Numbered from the stretch's first letter, positions 8,319-17,219 are shown. The stretch is 39,071 nucleotides of DNA from Bacteroidota bacterium (GCA_963169455.1 CAUJDW010000081.1:1-39071), one strand, 5' to 3'. Notes: generated by a model from the sequence alone, not told the origin. Program-made: numbers and translations.

Positions 8319-11300
8319 ATGGGGCTTTACAATTACAAGCTTGAAAACATTCTGCAACACACAGTCAGGTGTTTCCATTATATTATTCATGGAGATTTTG
8401 AAACCGCTGTTCAAAACGCAAGAAAATCAACGGAAGCAATTGCTAAAGCTATCATATACAGAAAAAAAGGAGAATCACTCGGGGAGGAAGTTATCCAAGG
8501 CTTGAAACATCCGATATTAGATCAAGATATCCGAACCGACCCCAGCCCGCTCAATCTAAAAAAATTGATAGATGTCTTAACCAGCAACAAATATATTGAA
8601 AATAGCCTTAAGGTTAGGTTTGATGAAATAAAATACGGCGGCAACATTGCTTCTCATGACCCTAATGGGAATAATATTCCTATTCAGCAGAATGACGCAG
8701 AAGTAGTAAAAAACGACCTATATGTAATATTAAAATGGTTTTATGAAAAAATAGATAAAAACCCCATCCCTCACCAGATTGAGAAAGCTTATCAGGGGGA
8801 AATAATTAAAAGCCTGATTTCCGAAGAACCCAGCAATTGGGTAGAATTTTATCACGAATGCGATCAGTTTAATAGTGATAAAAACTACTATTTACTAATC
8901 GCCCCGCCAGCTTTTGAGTGTTCGAAATACGAACTATCTGAAATTGGCAAGGTTCCCTGGAAACTGGTTTTTGATTTTGATCAAAGGACGCAAACAGAAG
9001 GGAGGCTGTACTTTGAGACGGAATCACACCGGTCTTCAAAAATTGTAAACTTTCGTTCAATTGAAGAACCAGGAGAGTTTCAGAGCGGCAGCAATTTACC
9101 GGTTTATTGGTTTGCCACGAATGGTTTAATCATTCCGGGGCAGGAAGGCAATTTTATATATACCCCTATCGATAAATTTCTGGATTGGAGGAAAAAACAC
9201 CGCAAGAACCTGGAAATCATTATTGAATCTTTTCTGAGGTCCCTTTCCAACAAACGGCTTGTCATCGTCTCTCTTTATGACAACAATAAGTTCCTGAATA
9301 TTTTCCATGAACTATTTTATTCAGTTCCAAACTCAGGCAAGAGATTCAAATTTATTTTCACTACAAACAGTAAAGAAAACTATGAAACGTTAAGAGGAGA
9401 ATTTGAGGAGGAGAGGAACGTAAAAATCTTTCAGATCAGCCAATCACAGATTGCCAATGGCATTTCAAGCTATTGCCCGGAATCAAGATCGGATTCAAAG
9501 CAAAGGATTGGATTTCCTGTTCCCGGCAAAGATCCAAAAACAGATGAAAGTAAAACAATAGGCCTTGAGCTGGAAAAATATCTGACATTTTTAAAAAATG
9601 GTGTAGAAATAGCTTACAAAGGAATTGAGAATGATGCTTCCGAATGGGTATTAACTCAATCCTTGTTTGCCGGCAATACAGTAAGTTGGCAAGAGCTAGG
9701 GCACGGCAAACCTGTCGAAAGGAATGATTCATCCAGAATCACACAAGAGATCACAGAACTCCTGGAAGGTAGCCGGGCCGCCTATAAATATAACCTTTTT
9801 CACGCACCTGGATCCGGAGGGACAACCTTCGCCAGGATGATTGCCTTTAAGTTACATGAAAAGTTTCCTACGATCGTTTTAAAACGTTTTCAAAAAATTG
9901 AAACGGCAAGAGTAATCAGTGACCTTTCCGATATTACTCAAAAACCAGTCCTCATTATTGCAGAAGCCTTTGAAGTCAATGAGGATGAACAGGACAGGCT
10001 GCTATTCGAACTTGCATCAAAGCGCCGGCATGTTGTCCTGGTTGCAGTGCGGCAGGTTTGGACTCCTTTTACGAAAGTGGGGTCATCACGCAATGAGAGG
10101 TTTGGGAAAATGCCAGATATCCAACAAGCCGGGCACAAAGAATACCAATATTATTTGATGCAACAGATGCAGAATGGGGAAATAGCAAAATTTGAAGATA
10201 AATTTTGCCAGCTCAATATAGCAGAAGTAAGAAAATTTAACATTCGCCGTATTTCCAAAGAGTATTCGCATGGTGATATTTCACCGTTCATTTATGGACT
10301 GACGGCATTTGAAGATGAATTTTTGAAACTTCCTGATTATATCCGAAAGATTCTTTTTAGTGAAGACCTTCCAGATAGCGCCAGAGATGTCATTGGATAT
10401 ATTTCCCTCATCTATTACTACACTCAACAATCCACCCCTGTTTCCCTCCTTTTCAACACTTATGCAGAAGGGGATGCAAATCAGAATTTAACCCTGAACG
10501 AACGTTTTGGAGAGGAAAGCCCAATTCATCTGGTCATTATTGAAGAAACCGATATCGAAGGCAACAACACTGGGCGGTGGAGGCCCCGGCATGCTCTATT
10601 TGCAAGAGAGGCCATGCACCAAATCCTTGTTGGCCAAAATGGGAATAAAGATGACTGGAGAGACTTCCTTTCAACCTGGGTACATAGATTCATCGAGCTC
10701 TGTGGAAAAAACACGACCTTTCTTTCCAAAGAGTTATATGAATTATTAAGATCTCTGCTTTTGGTGAGAGATTATTCAGATGCCATTGGCAAAGAAGAAA
10801 AGGACAATTTCTCAAGGTGTATTGAGGATATTCCCAGCCCTGCTGACCGGCAAATGATATTTGAGGAACTGGTCAATCAATTTCCAAGAGAACCGCATTT
10901 CAGGGTACATCTCGCCAGGTTTTACTACAGAGAAAGCAAGGAGTTCAAAAAAGCCAGGGAACAAGCAGAAGCTGCCAAAGAGTTTGCAGGCCACGATTAT
11001 AATGTTTTTCACACGCTTGGAATGTGTATTAGAAAAGAAATAGAATACTTGATCGAGAATGACCCAACAGCCCAAGAAAATGATATTCAAACAAAAACAA
11101 AAGAGGCCTCTCAAGCCTTCAAAGAAAGCCGCAGGATAAATTCCAACAATACCCATGCATACATATCCAATATGCAATTATTAATCAGTGTACTGGATTA
11201 TGGCCTGAAAATATCCAAACTGAACAAAAGCGAATTTCTTACCAGCAAAGAAAACAAATGGTATCTCGACCTATTCGATGAATTGACAGAATTAACTGAT

Positions 11301-12542
11301 TCTGCCAACTATGTATTCCAACAAATTGAGAAGAACAGGCAAAAAGGATCAAATTCCGATTATTATACTTTTTCCAAGGAGTTGCTTAAATCCTGTGAGA
11401 TCAGCAGGCAAAACCTTATTGGTGACTACGACGATGCCATTAAGCGAAGTAAATCGCTGGCCAATAGTGAAGGTATAAGCAATCGGCCGTTCTTCCGCCG
11501 CCTTACTGTTAACCTGATGTTGGCTAAGGCAAATCAACATCATCATCTGAGCAACAAATACAAACAATGGGAGCATTTACCGGAATCTGAAATCCTGCAG
11601 GCGATTCAATTGTTGGAAAAAAACCTTATCGAAGAACCCAGTAACAGCACGAACTTTCGCATGTGGTTCAATGCGATCAGGCATATTCCCAACCCACCAT
11701 CTGTTAAAGAATGTATCGGTAAGATCAATAAATGGAAAGACTTGTCATTAGATAAAAAATCCTCTAACGAGGCCATTTATTATCTTTATTTATTACATGC
11801 AGTTGCTGCAATAGAATCCGGAGAATCATTTAGCAGCTATTATGCAAAAGAGGCTAAATATTTAATGGAACTTAGCGCAAAAAATGAAGGAAATTCAAAC
11901 TTCTCATTTGAATGGTACGGGAAAGGAGAAGGGGTTAGAAGAGTGCTCAACCACAGCTATGTCGCATTTAACAGGGAAATTGGCCCAAGGGGCGCTTTCA
12001 CTCCCGAGTCGGTGGAACACATGGAACGTGTTATCGGAACCATAAAAAACATTGAAAGCCGTCAGGCAGGTACCATCATCTTAGATTGCGGACTAGAAGC
12101 TTTTTTTGTTCCAATTGCCGGTGACTTTGCCCAAGAGGATGCCCTTAAAAGTAAAATCAGTTGTTTTATTGGCTTCCGATATGACGGCCTTCAAGCCTGG
12201 GATGTTAAAAAGATCACTAGCGAAGAGGAACTGATCGAACTAAAAAAAAGGAACAGCAGAGAGAAACAATACGAATTTAAATCCATAGAATTCATAGAAG
12301 CACACGGAGAGGCTCGTGTTTTTGAAGGCACAATTTCTTCATTAAACAATAACACATTCGGATTTATTCGATGTAAGGAACTTCTCCAGGAAGTGTTTTT
12401 CCATAAAAGCAGCCTGGAAAACTGCCACTTTGATGACCTTGCGGAGGACGACCCTGTTGAGTTTATCTGCCAATTAAATAGTGATTCTCAGCCGGTAATG
12501 AAAAAAGGAAGATTTCAGGCAGAAACTGTTTGGGCACTTTGA
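8319..12542 (+). CDS. SAMD9-like STAND NTPase with DUF4145-like N-terminus and C-terminal cold-shock domain
   Basis: A 1407-residue cytoplasmic protein. Residues about 8-145 resemble DUF4145 (QNARKSTEAIAKAII and GNIASHDPNG). About 165-400 is an alpha/beta Rossmann-like region (YLLIAPPAFE, VPWKLVFDFD, RLVIVSLYDNN). About 490-800 is a STAND-type NTPase with the P-loop HAPGSGGTTFAR (495-506), a Walker B-like strand VLIIAE (544-549, Glu where Asp is usual), a sensor-like Arg in VAVRQVW, and RWRPRHALFAREA. About 820-1330 is helical and TPR-like. Residues 1331-1407 form a cold-shock/OB domain with FGFIR (1347-1351) and VFFH (1359-1362). The GxGGTT P-loop and the order of domains match what I know of the SAMD9 family. 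The gene is visibly AT-rich compared with its flanks, which suggests transfer. I infer an immune or stress sensor role; the activating signal and the output are unknown. Confidence 0.85.
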   Translation: MGLYNYKLENILQHTVRCFHYIIHGDFETAVQNARKSTEAIAKAIIYRKKGESLGEEVIQGLKHPILDQDIRTDPSPLNLKKLIDVLTSNKYIENSLKVRFDEIKYGGNIASHDPNGNNIPIQQNDAEVVKNDLYVILKWFYEKIDKNPIPHQIEKAYQGEIIKSLISEEPSNWVEFYHECDQFNSDKNYYLLIAPPAFECSKYELSEIGKVPWKLVFDFDQRTQTEGRLYFETESHRSSKIVNFRSIEEPGEFQSGSNLPVYWFATNGLIIPGQEGNFIYTPIDKFLDWRKKHRKNLEIIIESFLRSLSNKRLVIVSLYDNNKFLNIFHELFYSVPNSGKRFKFIFTTNSKENYETLRGEFEEERNVKIFQISQSQIANGISSYCPESRSDSKQRIGFPVPGKDPKTDESKTIGLELEKYLTFLKNGVEIAYKGIENDASEWVLTQSLFAGNTVSWQELGHGKPVERNDSSRITQEITELLEGSRAAYKYNLFHAPGSGGTTFARMIAFKLHEKFPTIVLKRFQKIETARVISDLSDITQKPVLIIAEAFEVNEDEQDRLLFELASKRRHVVLVAVRQVWTPFTKVGSSRNERFGKMPDIQQAGHKEYQYYLMQQMQNGEIAKFEDKFCQLNIAEVRKFNIRRISKEYSHGDISPFIYGLTAFEDEFLKLPDYIRKILFSEDLPDSARDVIGYISLIYYYTQQSTPVSLLFNTYAEGDANQNLTLNERFGEESPIHLVIIEETDIEGNNTGRWRPRHALFAREAMHQILVGQNGNKDDWRDFLSTWVHRFIELCGKNTTFLSKELYELLRSLLLVRDYSDAIGKEEKDNFSRCIEDIPSPADRQMIFEELVNQFPREPHFRVHLARFYYRESKEFKKAREQAEAAKEFAGHDYNVFHTLGMCIRKEIEYLIENDPTAQENDIQTKTKEASQAFKESRRINSNNTHAYISNMQLLISVLDYGLKISKLNKSEFLTSKENKWYLDLFDELTELTDSANYVFQQIEKNRQKGSNSDYYTFSKELLKSCEISRQNLIGDYDDAIKRSKSLANSEGISNRPFFRRLTVNLMLAKANQHHHLSNKYKQWEHLPESEILQAIQLLEKNLIEEPSNSTNFRMWFNAIRHIPNPPSVKECIGKINKWKDLSLDKKSSNEAIYYLYLLHAVAAIESGESFSSYYAKEAKYLMELSAKNEGNSNFSFEWYGKGEGVRRVLNHSYVAFNREIGPRGAFTPESVEHMERVIGTIKNIESRQAGTIILDCGLEAFFVPIAGDFAQEDALKSKISCFIGFRYDGLQAWDVKKITSEEELIELKKRNSREKQYEFKSIEFIEAHGEARVFEGTISSLNNNTFGFIRCKELLQEVFFHKSSLENCHFDDLAEDDPVEFICQLNSDSQPVMKKGRFQAETVWAL

Positions 12543-12580
12543 CAGGGAGACCCTAAAATAATCCCGCCTGTCACTTTTTT
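12540..12580 (+). terminator. Terminator overlapping the stop codon of the SAMD9-like gene
   Basis: TGACAGG (12540-12546) can pair with CCTGTCA (12567-12573), followed by CTTTTTT. The stop codon TGA forms the first bases of the stem. The T-run abuts the end of the convergent gene at 12580. Confidence 0.55.
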
Positions 12581-13002
12581 CAAAATAATTTGCCCAATAA
12601 ATAGCCAAGCACCAGAAAAACCCCCATGATAAAAAACCATCTCACCCCGCGTTTAATAAACTTCAAAAACATTTCCGTGCTTCTTTTCCTCTCCAGGTTT
12701 TTTTCTTTTTCACTTTTCTTCCCGGGATCTAAAGCCGCCCCGATAAAATAGCTCCTTTCCCCCTCCAAATGCCAGGCCTGAAGTGCCAGAAAAATAGTGC
12801 CGCCAAAGCAAAAAGCCGCCAAAAAAAGTAGGATCTTTTCATGAATAAGCTGCTCTTTTTCAACATCGATCAAAAGAAAAAACAAGGCTCCCAAAATGCC
12901 GGAGCATATTGTAAGCAAATGCTTATTAATATCAAGGGAAATTGTTTTTGCAGCCGAATAAAACTCCTGATATCTCTCGTCGTTTTTTTCCTGAATTTCC
13001 AT
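12580..13002 (-). CDS. Small three-helix membrane protein of unknown family
   Basis: A 140-residue protein with three hydrophobic segments (about residues 29-48, 57-79 and 121-139) separated by a charged cytoplasmic-looking loop (PGKKSEKEKNLERKRS). The N-terminal 25 residues are polar and helical. I do not recognise the family. It lies 47 bases downstream of the EAD11-like gene on the same strand, so it is probably the second gene of that unit, and it converges on the SAMD9-like gene with only 37 bases between stops. Its base composition is AT-rich like the SAMD9-like gene and unlike the GC-rich EAD11-like gene. A membrane-perturbing effector is one possibility by context only. Confidence 0.75.
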   Translation of the reverse strand: MEIQEKNDERYQEFYSAAKTISLDINKHLLTICSGILGALFFLLIDVEKEQLIHEKILLFLAAFCFGGTIFLALQAWHLEGERSYFIGAALDPGKKSEKEKNLERKRSTEMFLKFIKRGVRWFFIMGVFLVLGYLLGKLF

Positions 13003-13049
13003 GCTGATGTCAGTTTGGCCAATATTTTTATAAAATCATACAAGGCATT

Positions 13050-14387
13050 TCACTCCCCCACCCATTTCCTCGCTTCCTCCGCATACTTTCCCTGAGGAAA
13101 TTTCTCCAGGTATTCGCGGAAGGCTGCCGTATCGCTTTTCAGCCGGGCCAGTTCCCAGAGCGCGTCTTCCGCTTCGGGGGCGGCCGGGTGCGCTTCGAGG
13201 AAGTTTTTGAAGGACTCCTCGCTGGGTTCTTCTTTGGCCCGCTTCCAGTCGGCCTGTACGGCGGCGGGATCGCTGCCCACCTCAGCAGATTTGGATGAGT
13301 AGAAAGCAGGAATCTGGAACAGCGCGATGCCCACCACCAGCAGGATGGTGGCCGCGATGGACAGCCGGCGGATATTGATGCCCCTGCGGCGGGCGGGCGC
13401 CTGAGGCGAGGGGCTTGCCGGCATGGGCTGAAACGGCGGAGGGGCAGGATTTACCACCTGCCCGATCATGTCCTCCAGTTTGCTGTAATCTATGCCCTTA
13501 CTCTTACTCCAGTTATCATCTTTAATAATAGGCCCGATCATGTCCTCCAGTTTGCTGTAATCTATGCCGCCTTTGCCAATCTGGGCTGCGGGCTGGCCGG
13601 GAAAAACGCTCCGGCTCGTTCCGGGCTCCTCTTCCGTAGCCCCTTCGCCGACGGCCAGCCCCACGGCCTGAAAAACGGGTTCTTCCTCCACCGGGTCGGT
13701 GACGATCTGCACCTTTTCTTCCCAGCTCAGGTTGCGGCGGCGGTCTTCGCCCTCCACTTTTTCCACGACGGAAACCTTCAGCAGCAAAGCGAAAGTACCT
13801 TCCCGCAGAGGTTTGACGTAATATTTCCACTCCGTGTATTCCCCTTTCTGAAGGAACTGTTCTTCATCGGAATAAGTGCGGATAGAGAATGCCGGCTCCG
13901 CATTGGGATCGATCAGTTCGGCGTGCATTACTTTGGAGACTGCGATCTGTTTGACCTCCACGTCCTCATCCAGGTCGATATCGCGCACGATGGCCGCCTC
14001 GTCAAAAGCCAGGCGGATGATGCACACCACTTCCCGGTTCACTTCCATGCGGGCGGGAATTTTGTGGAGCAGCAGCCCACGCTGGCCCGGAGCCCCGGCG
14101 CCCAGGGGCTGGGGCAGGAAGTCATCCAGTTCCAGCGCCTCGATCAGTTCCAGCAGAGCCTGGCGGATGCGGTTGTACTCCAGTTGCAGATCTTCATTGG
14201 ACATCACCCCCATGATGCGGTTGCGGTTGGCGTCGTTGAGCCTGCCCCGCAGGGCGATGAGGGTATTGAATTTCGGGGAATAGTTCGGCAGGCGCTCTTC
14301 CAGGGCGCTGAGGGCGCCGGTGATGTTGTCGGCCACCATTCGCCGCCATTCCAGTTTCCACTGCGTGAGTTGCTGAACGTCTATCAT
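13050..14387 (-). CDS. EAD11-like effector-associated-domain membrane protein with TPR-like tail
   Basis: A 445-residue protein. Residues about 5-95 resemble the effector-associated domain EAD11 (ALRGRLNDANRNRIMGV ... EYNRIRQALLELIEAL), an adaptor module of bacterial conflict systems. About 108-225 is a beta-rich domain (LHKIPARMEVNREVVC ... YYVKPLREGTFALLLKVSV) of a kind often found next to such adaptors. Residues 274-309 hold two exact copies of GIDYSKLEDMIG, 24 residues apart. About 340-361 is a single membrane helix, and 375-445 is a short helical repeat (FREYLEKFPQGKYAEEARK). A strong GGAGG lies 4 bases before the ATG, unusual for this organism. It is followed by the three-helix protein gene. 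EAD proteins recruit partners through like-with-like contacts; the partner is not known here. Confidence 0.75.
   Translation of the reverse strand: MIDVQQLTQWKLEWRRMVADNITGALSALEERLPNYSPKFNTLIALRGRLNDANRNRIMGVMSNEDLQLEYNRIRQALLELIEALELDDFLPQPLGAGAPGQRGLLLHKIPARMEVNREVVCIIRLAFDEAAIVRDIDLDEDVEVKQIAVSKVMHAELIDPNAEPAFSIRTYSDEEQFLQKGEYTEWKYYVKPLREGTFALLLKVSVVEKVEGEDRRRNLSWEEKVQIVTDPVEEEPVFQAVGLAVGEGATEEEPGTSRSVFPGQPAAQIGKGGIDYSKLEDMIGPIIKDDNWSKSKGIDYSKLEDMIGQVVNPAPPPFQPMPASPSPQAPARRRGINIRRLSIAATILLVVGIALFQIPAFYSSKSAEVGSDPAAVQADWKRAKEEPSEESFKNFLEAHPAAPEAEDALWELARLKSDTAAFREYLEKFPQGKYAEEARKWVGE
13460..13568. repeat. 37-bp exact direct repeat, 72-bp period, within the EAD11-like gene
   Basis: Positions 13460-13496 and 13532-13568 are identical and encode GIDYSKLEDMIG twice on the minus strand. 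The period of 72 bp keeps the frame. The absence of synonymous drift points to a recent duplication or conversion. Confidence 0.9.
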
Positions 14388-14629
14388 GTTGCCTCCGGAT
14401 ATTTTTCACCCCCAACGCCCGCTTTTCCAAAAACCGGTGCGGGGACATCCCTTCTGCCCCCAATATACGGGATTTTAGCGGAGCAGGTTCCCTAAAGAAA
14501 AGTGCGATTTTCACAGACTTTTTTCATTTTCGCCTGTTTGTAAAAACGGTTTGGGCAGCGGGGCGCCATCCCTTCTATTTTTCAGTATCGAAGTACACCT
14601 TCCCGCAGCTGTAACAGCTAAAATTGACG

Positions 14630-14637
14630 TATATTTG
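14630..14637 (+). promoter_or_regulatory. -7 element TATATTTG immediately before lepA
   Basis: A perfect match to the Bacteroidota -7 consensus TAnnTTTG that ends only 5 bases before the lepA ATG at 14643. If used, transcription would start at or next to the start codon, giving a leaderless message. No clear -33 element at standard spacing. Confidence 0.45.
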
Positions 14638-14642
14638 CACCC

Positions 14643-16433
14643 ATGAAGAACATCAGGAATTTTTGTGTAATTGCGCATATCGACCACGGGAAAAGCACCC
14701 TGTCGGACCGGCTGCTGGAGTTCACCAAAACGATCTCCGCGCGGGACATGCAGGCGCAGGCGCTGGACGATATGGACCTGGAGCGGGAGCGCGGCATCAC
14801 CATCAAGAGCCACGCCATTCAGATGTACTATGACCACGAAGACGGGCAGGCCTATACTTTCAACCTCATAGACACGCCGGGGCATGTCGATTTCTCCTAT
14901 GAAGTATCCCGTTCCATCGCCGCCTGCGAGGGAGCGCTGCTGCTGATCGACGCCACGCAGGGCATTCAGGCCCAGACGATATCCAACCTCTACCTGGCCA
15001 TCGGGCACGACCTGGAGATCATCCCCATCCTGAACAAGATCGACATGGACAACGCCATGATCGAGGAGGTTTCGGAGCAGATCATCGACCTCATCGGCTG
15101 CGACCCGGATGACATCATCCTGGCCAGCGGCAAGACGGGGCAGGGCGTTGAAAATATCATGAAGGCCATCGTGGAGCGCATCCCGCCGCCCAAAGGGGAC
15201 CCCGAGGCGCCCCTGCAGGCCCTCATTTTCGACTCCGTTTTCAACTCCTTCCGCGGGGTGATCGCCTATTTCCGGATTATCAACGGCACGCTGAGGAAGA
15301 ACGACATGGTCCGTTTCGTCAACACCGGCAAGGAATACAATGCGGACGAGGTCGGCGTGCTGAGGCTGAAACAGGAGCCCAAAGATTTCCTCACGGCCGG
15401 AAACGTAGGCTACATCATCACCGGCATCAAGGAATCCACGGAGATCAAGGTTGGGGATACGATCACCCATGTGGAGCGCCCCTGCAAGGAAGCCATCAAG
15501 GGCTTCGAGGACGTCAAGCCGATGGTATTCGCCGGCATCTTCCCCATCGACAGCGATGAGTATGAAGACCTGCGCGACAGCCTGGAAAAGCTGCAACTCA
15601 ACGATGCTTCCCTGGTCTTCGAACCGGAATCTTCCGTGGCCCTCGGCTTCGGCTTTCGCTGCGGCTTCCTCGGCATGCTGCACCTGGAGATCGTCCAGGA
15701 GCGCCTCTTCCGGGAATTCGGGCAGGACGTCATCACCACGGTGCCCAACGTTTCCTACAACGCCTTCACGAAAAAAGGCGAGGCTTTGACGGTGCGCACG
15801 CCCTCCGAACTACCGGACCCGACGGTTCTGGATTATGTGGAGGAGCCCTACATCTCGGCTCAGATCATCACCAAACCCGAATATATCGGCACCATCATGA
15901 CCCTGTGCATGGAAAAGCGGGGCATACTCAAAAAACAAAGCTACCTGACCACCGACCGGGTGGAGCTCAGTTTCGAACTGCCCCTGGCCGAAATCGTCTT
16001 CGACTTTTACGACCGCCTCAAGTCCCTTTCCCGCGGCTACGCCTCCTTTGACTATCAGCCGATGGATTACCGGCGGTCGGAGCTGGTACGGCTCGACATC
16101 AAACTCAACAGCGAGAATGTCGATGCGCTGTCCGCCCTCGTGCACCGCGACAAAGCCGAGGCCTTTGGGCGCAAGATTTGTAAAAAACTCAAGGATCTCC
16201 TGCCCCGCCAGCAGTTCGTCATCGCCATACAGGCCGCCATCGGCGCCAAGGTCATCGCGCGGGAAACCATCTCTGCCATGCGCAAGGATGTAACGGCCAA
16301 GTGTTACGGCGGCGATATTACCCGCAAGCGCAAGCTGCTGGAAAAGCAAAAAGAGGGGAAGCGCCGCATGAGGCAGTTCGGCAAGGTGGAGGTTCCGCAA
16401 AAGGCCTTCCTGGAAGTGCTGAAGCTCGATTGA
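14643..16433 (+). CDS. lepA: Elongation factor 4 (back-translocating GTPase LepA)
   Basis: A 596-residue translational GTPase, the usual length for LepA/EF4, which binds the ribosome, can reverse translocation and helps under ionic or other stress and in ribosome biogenesis. G-domain motifs are AHIDHGKST (P-loop), ERGITIKS (switch I side), DTPGHVDF and NKID. The family-specific C-terminal domain is complete, ending in [20 protein letters not shown] and [11 protein letters not shown]. The start ATG at 14643 gives the canonical [18 protein letters not shown]. It is divergent from the EAD11-like gene, with about 255 bases between them, and a stem-loop follows the stop. Housekeeping gene, no oddities in the protein. 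Confidence 0.98.
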   Translation: MKNIRNFCVIAHIDHGKSTLSDRLLEFTKTISARDMQAQALDDMDLERERGITIKSHAIQMYYDHEDGQAYTFNLIDTPGHVDFSYEVSRSIAACEGALLLIDATQGIQAQTISNLYLAIGHDLEIIPILNKIDMDNAMIEEVSEQIIDLIGCDPDDIILASGKTGQGVENIMKAIVERIPPPKGDPEAPLQALIFDSVFNSFRGVIAYFRIINGTLRKNDMVRFVNTGKEYNADEVGVLRLKQEPKDFLTAGNVGYIITGIKESTEIKVGDTITHVERPCKEAIKGFEDVKPMVFAGIFPIDSDEYEDLRDSLEKLQLNDASLVFEPESSVALGFGFRCGFLGMLHLEIVQERLFREFGQDVITTVPNVSYNAFTKKGEALTVRTPSELPDPTVLDYVEEPYISAQIITKPEYIGTIMTLCMEKRGILKKQSYLTTDRVELSFELPLAEIVFDFYDRLKSLSRGYASFDYQPMDYRRSELVRLDIKLNSENVDALSALVHRDKAEAFGRKICKKLKDLLPRQQFVIAIQAAIGAKVIARETISAMRKDVTAKCYGGDITRKRKLLEKQKEGKRRMRQFGKVEVPQKAFLEVLKLD

Positions 16434-16456
16434 CAGCCATTACAGAACGATATTAA

Positions 16457-16488
16457 AAGAGGCGCTCTTCAGATGAGGAGCGCCTCTT
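16457..16488 (+). terminator. Stem-loop after lepA
   Basis: An 11-bp perfect stem, AAGAGGCGCTC (16457-16467) with GAGCGCCTCTT (16478-16488), around a 10-base loop, 23 bases after the lepA stop. The downstream T-tract is poor, but position and stability fit a transcript end. Confidence 0.65.
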
Positions 16489-16922
16489 GTCGTAGAAAGG
16501 CCCGCCTTGTGGGGCCGTGTGCCGGTTTTTCGTTTGGATTGTATTATAAACGGCTTCGTGTAAAAAACAACTGGCATACCTCCTCCTTTCCCGGCAAATG
16601 GCCATGGTTCGCAAACAGCTTGTTACAACCCTGCCCGGTATTGCCTCCGAACCGGGCGGCACAAACGGGGCCGGCCGGCTGCAGAACCGAACACAGGGCT
16701 TGTTTGCACAAGCGAAAAAAATGCTCACGGGAAAGAGATAAGGAAGTATTGTTCAGTGTTGCTGAGATGGATTCTGGGCAAGGTGTCGTGCTTTGGTTTT
16801 GCACAATCGGCTGCCGGAGCGTGTCCGGAGAATGGGGTTGACTTTCAAAAGGTGCGTAAAAAACAGAAGCCCCTTCTTTTGGAGGATGGGGCATCTCCTC
16901 TTCGCATGTGGATAAGCGATGC

Positions 16923-17024
16923 TCAATAATAGCGGCTCCGGCTGCGCTGAGCCAGAACATTGGAAATGAGAACGAGCCCTCCGCCTACGACGAATGCGCC
17001 GGTAGCAATGTACAGGATTAGCAT
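16923..17024 (-). CDS. Possible 33-residue single-helix membrane peptide
   Basis: A short frame with ATG at 17024 and TGA at 16923-16925. It encodes one hydrophobic, glycine-rich helix (LYIATGAFVVGGGLVLISNVL) followed by a basic tail ending RSRSRYY. The clean positive-outside-of-helix layout is typical of real small membrane proteins, but there is no obvious ribosome binding site and no neighbour that explains it. Could be chance. Confidence 0.3.
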   Translation of the reverse strand: MLILYIATGAFVVGGGLVLISNVLAQRSRSRYY

Positions 17025-17219
17025 ATCTGATAAGTTGTTGTGATTAAAAAATAAAATGGTTCTCTCTGATTGGATTGTTCATGAGGGCACGGCTAAAATG
17101 GGGATTTTTTTCATTGTATCATAATCCCGGCGCAAAAAAATCTCATTTTTTTCAAAAAAAGGGACACTGTGCTGGTGGCAGGCACAAAAAGATGGGAAAG
17201 CTGGGCAGGAAACGGCCGT

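Larger units (their letters stand above)
16434..17219. other. 786-base stretch without a convincing long gene
   Basis: After the lepA stem-loop, both strands show frames of up to about 138 codons, but they are rich in Cys, Pro and Ser, have no recognisable motifs and no ribosome binding site, so I do not call them. The only coding candidate I keep is the 33-codon hydrophobic frame at 16923-17024. The end of the stretch (17080-17165) is rich in A- and T-tracts, typical of a promoter or terminator zone downstream of the anti-sigma gene. Confidence 0.6.

Noticed and set aside
8319-8780. N-terminal region considered as an active HEPN ribonuclease
   Set aside because: The only R-x6-H is at residues 17-24, not in the usual late helix position; DUF4145-like similarity is the safer statement.
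8800-9530. Middle region considered as an active SIR2 NADase
   Set aside because: No GAGxS-type NAD-binding motif or catalytic His could be found; only the general alpha/beta pattern and position resemble the SAMD9 SIR2-like region.
14511-15683. 390-codon frame antisense to lepA
   Set aside because: lepA is certain and fully conserved here; the reverse frame is a by-product of its codon use.
16473-16960. Frames of 122 and 138 codons on opposite strands after lepA
   Set aside because: They overlap each other, cover the lepA stem-loop, are rich in Cys/Pro/Ser and show no ribosome binding site or domain.
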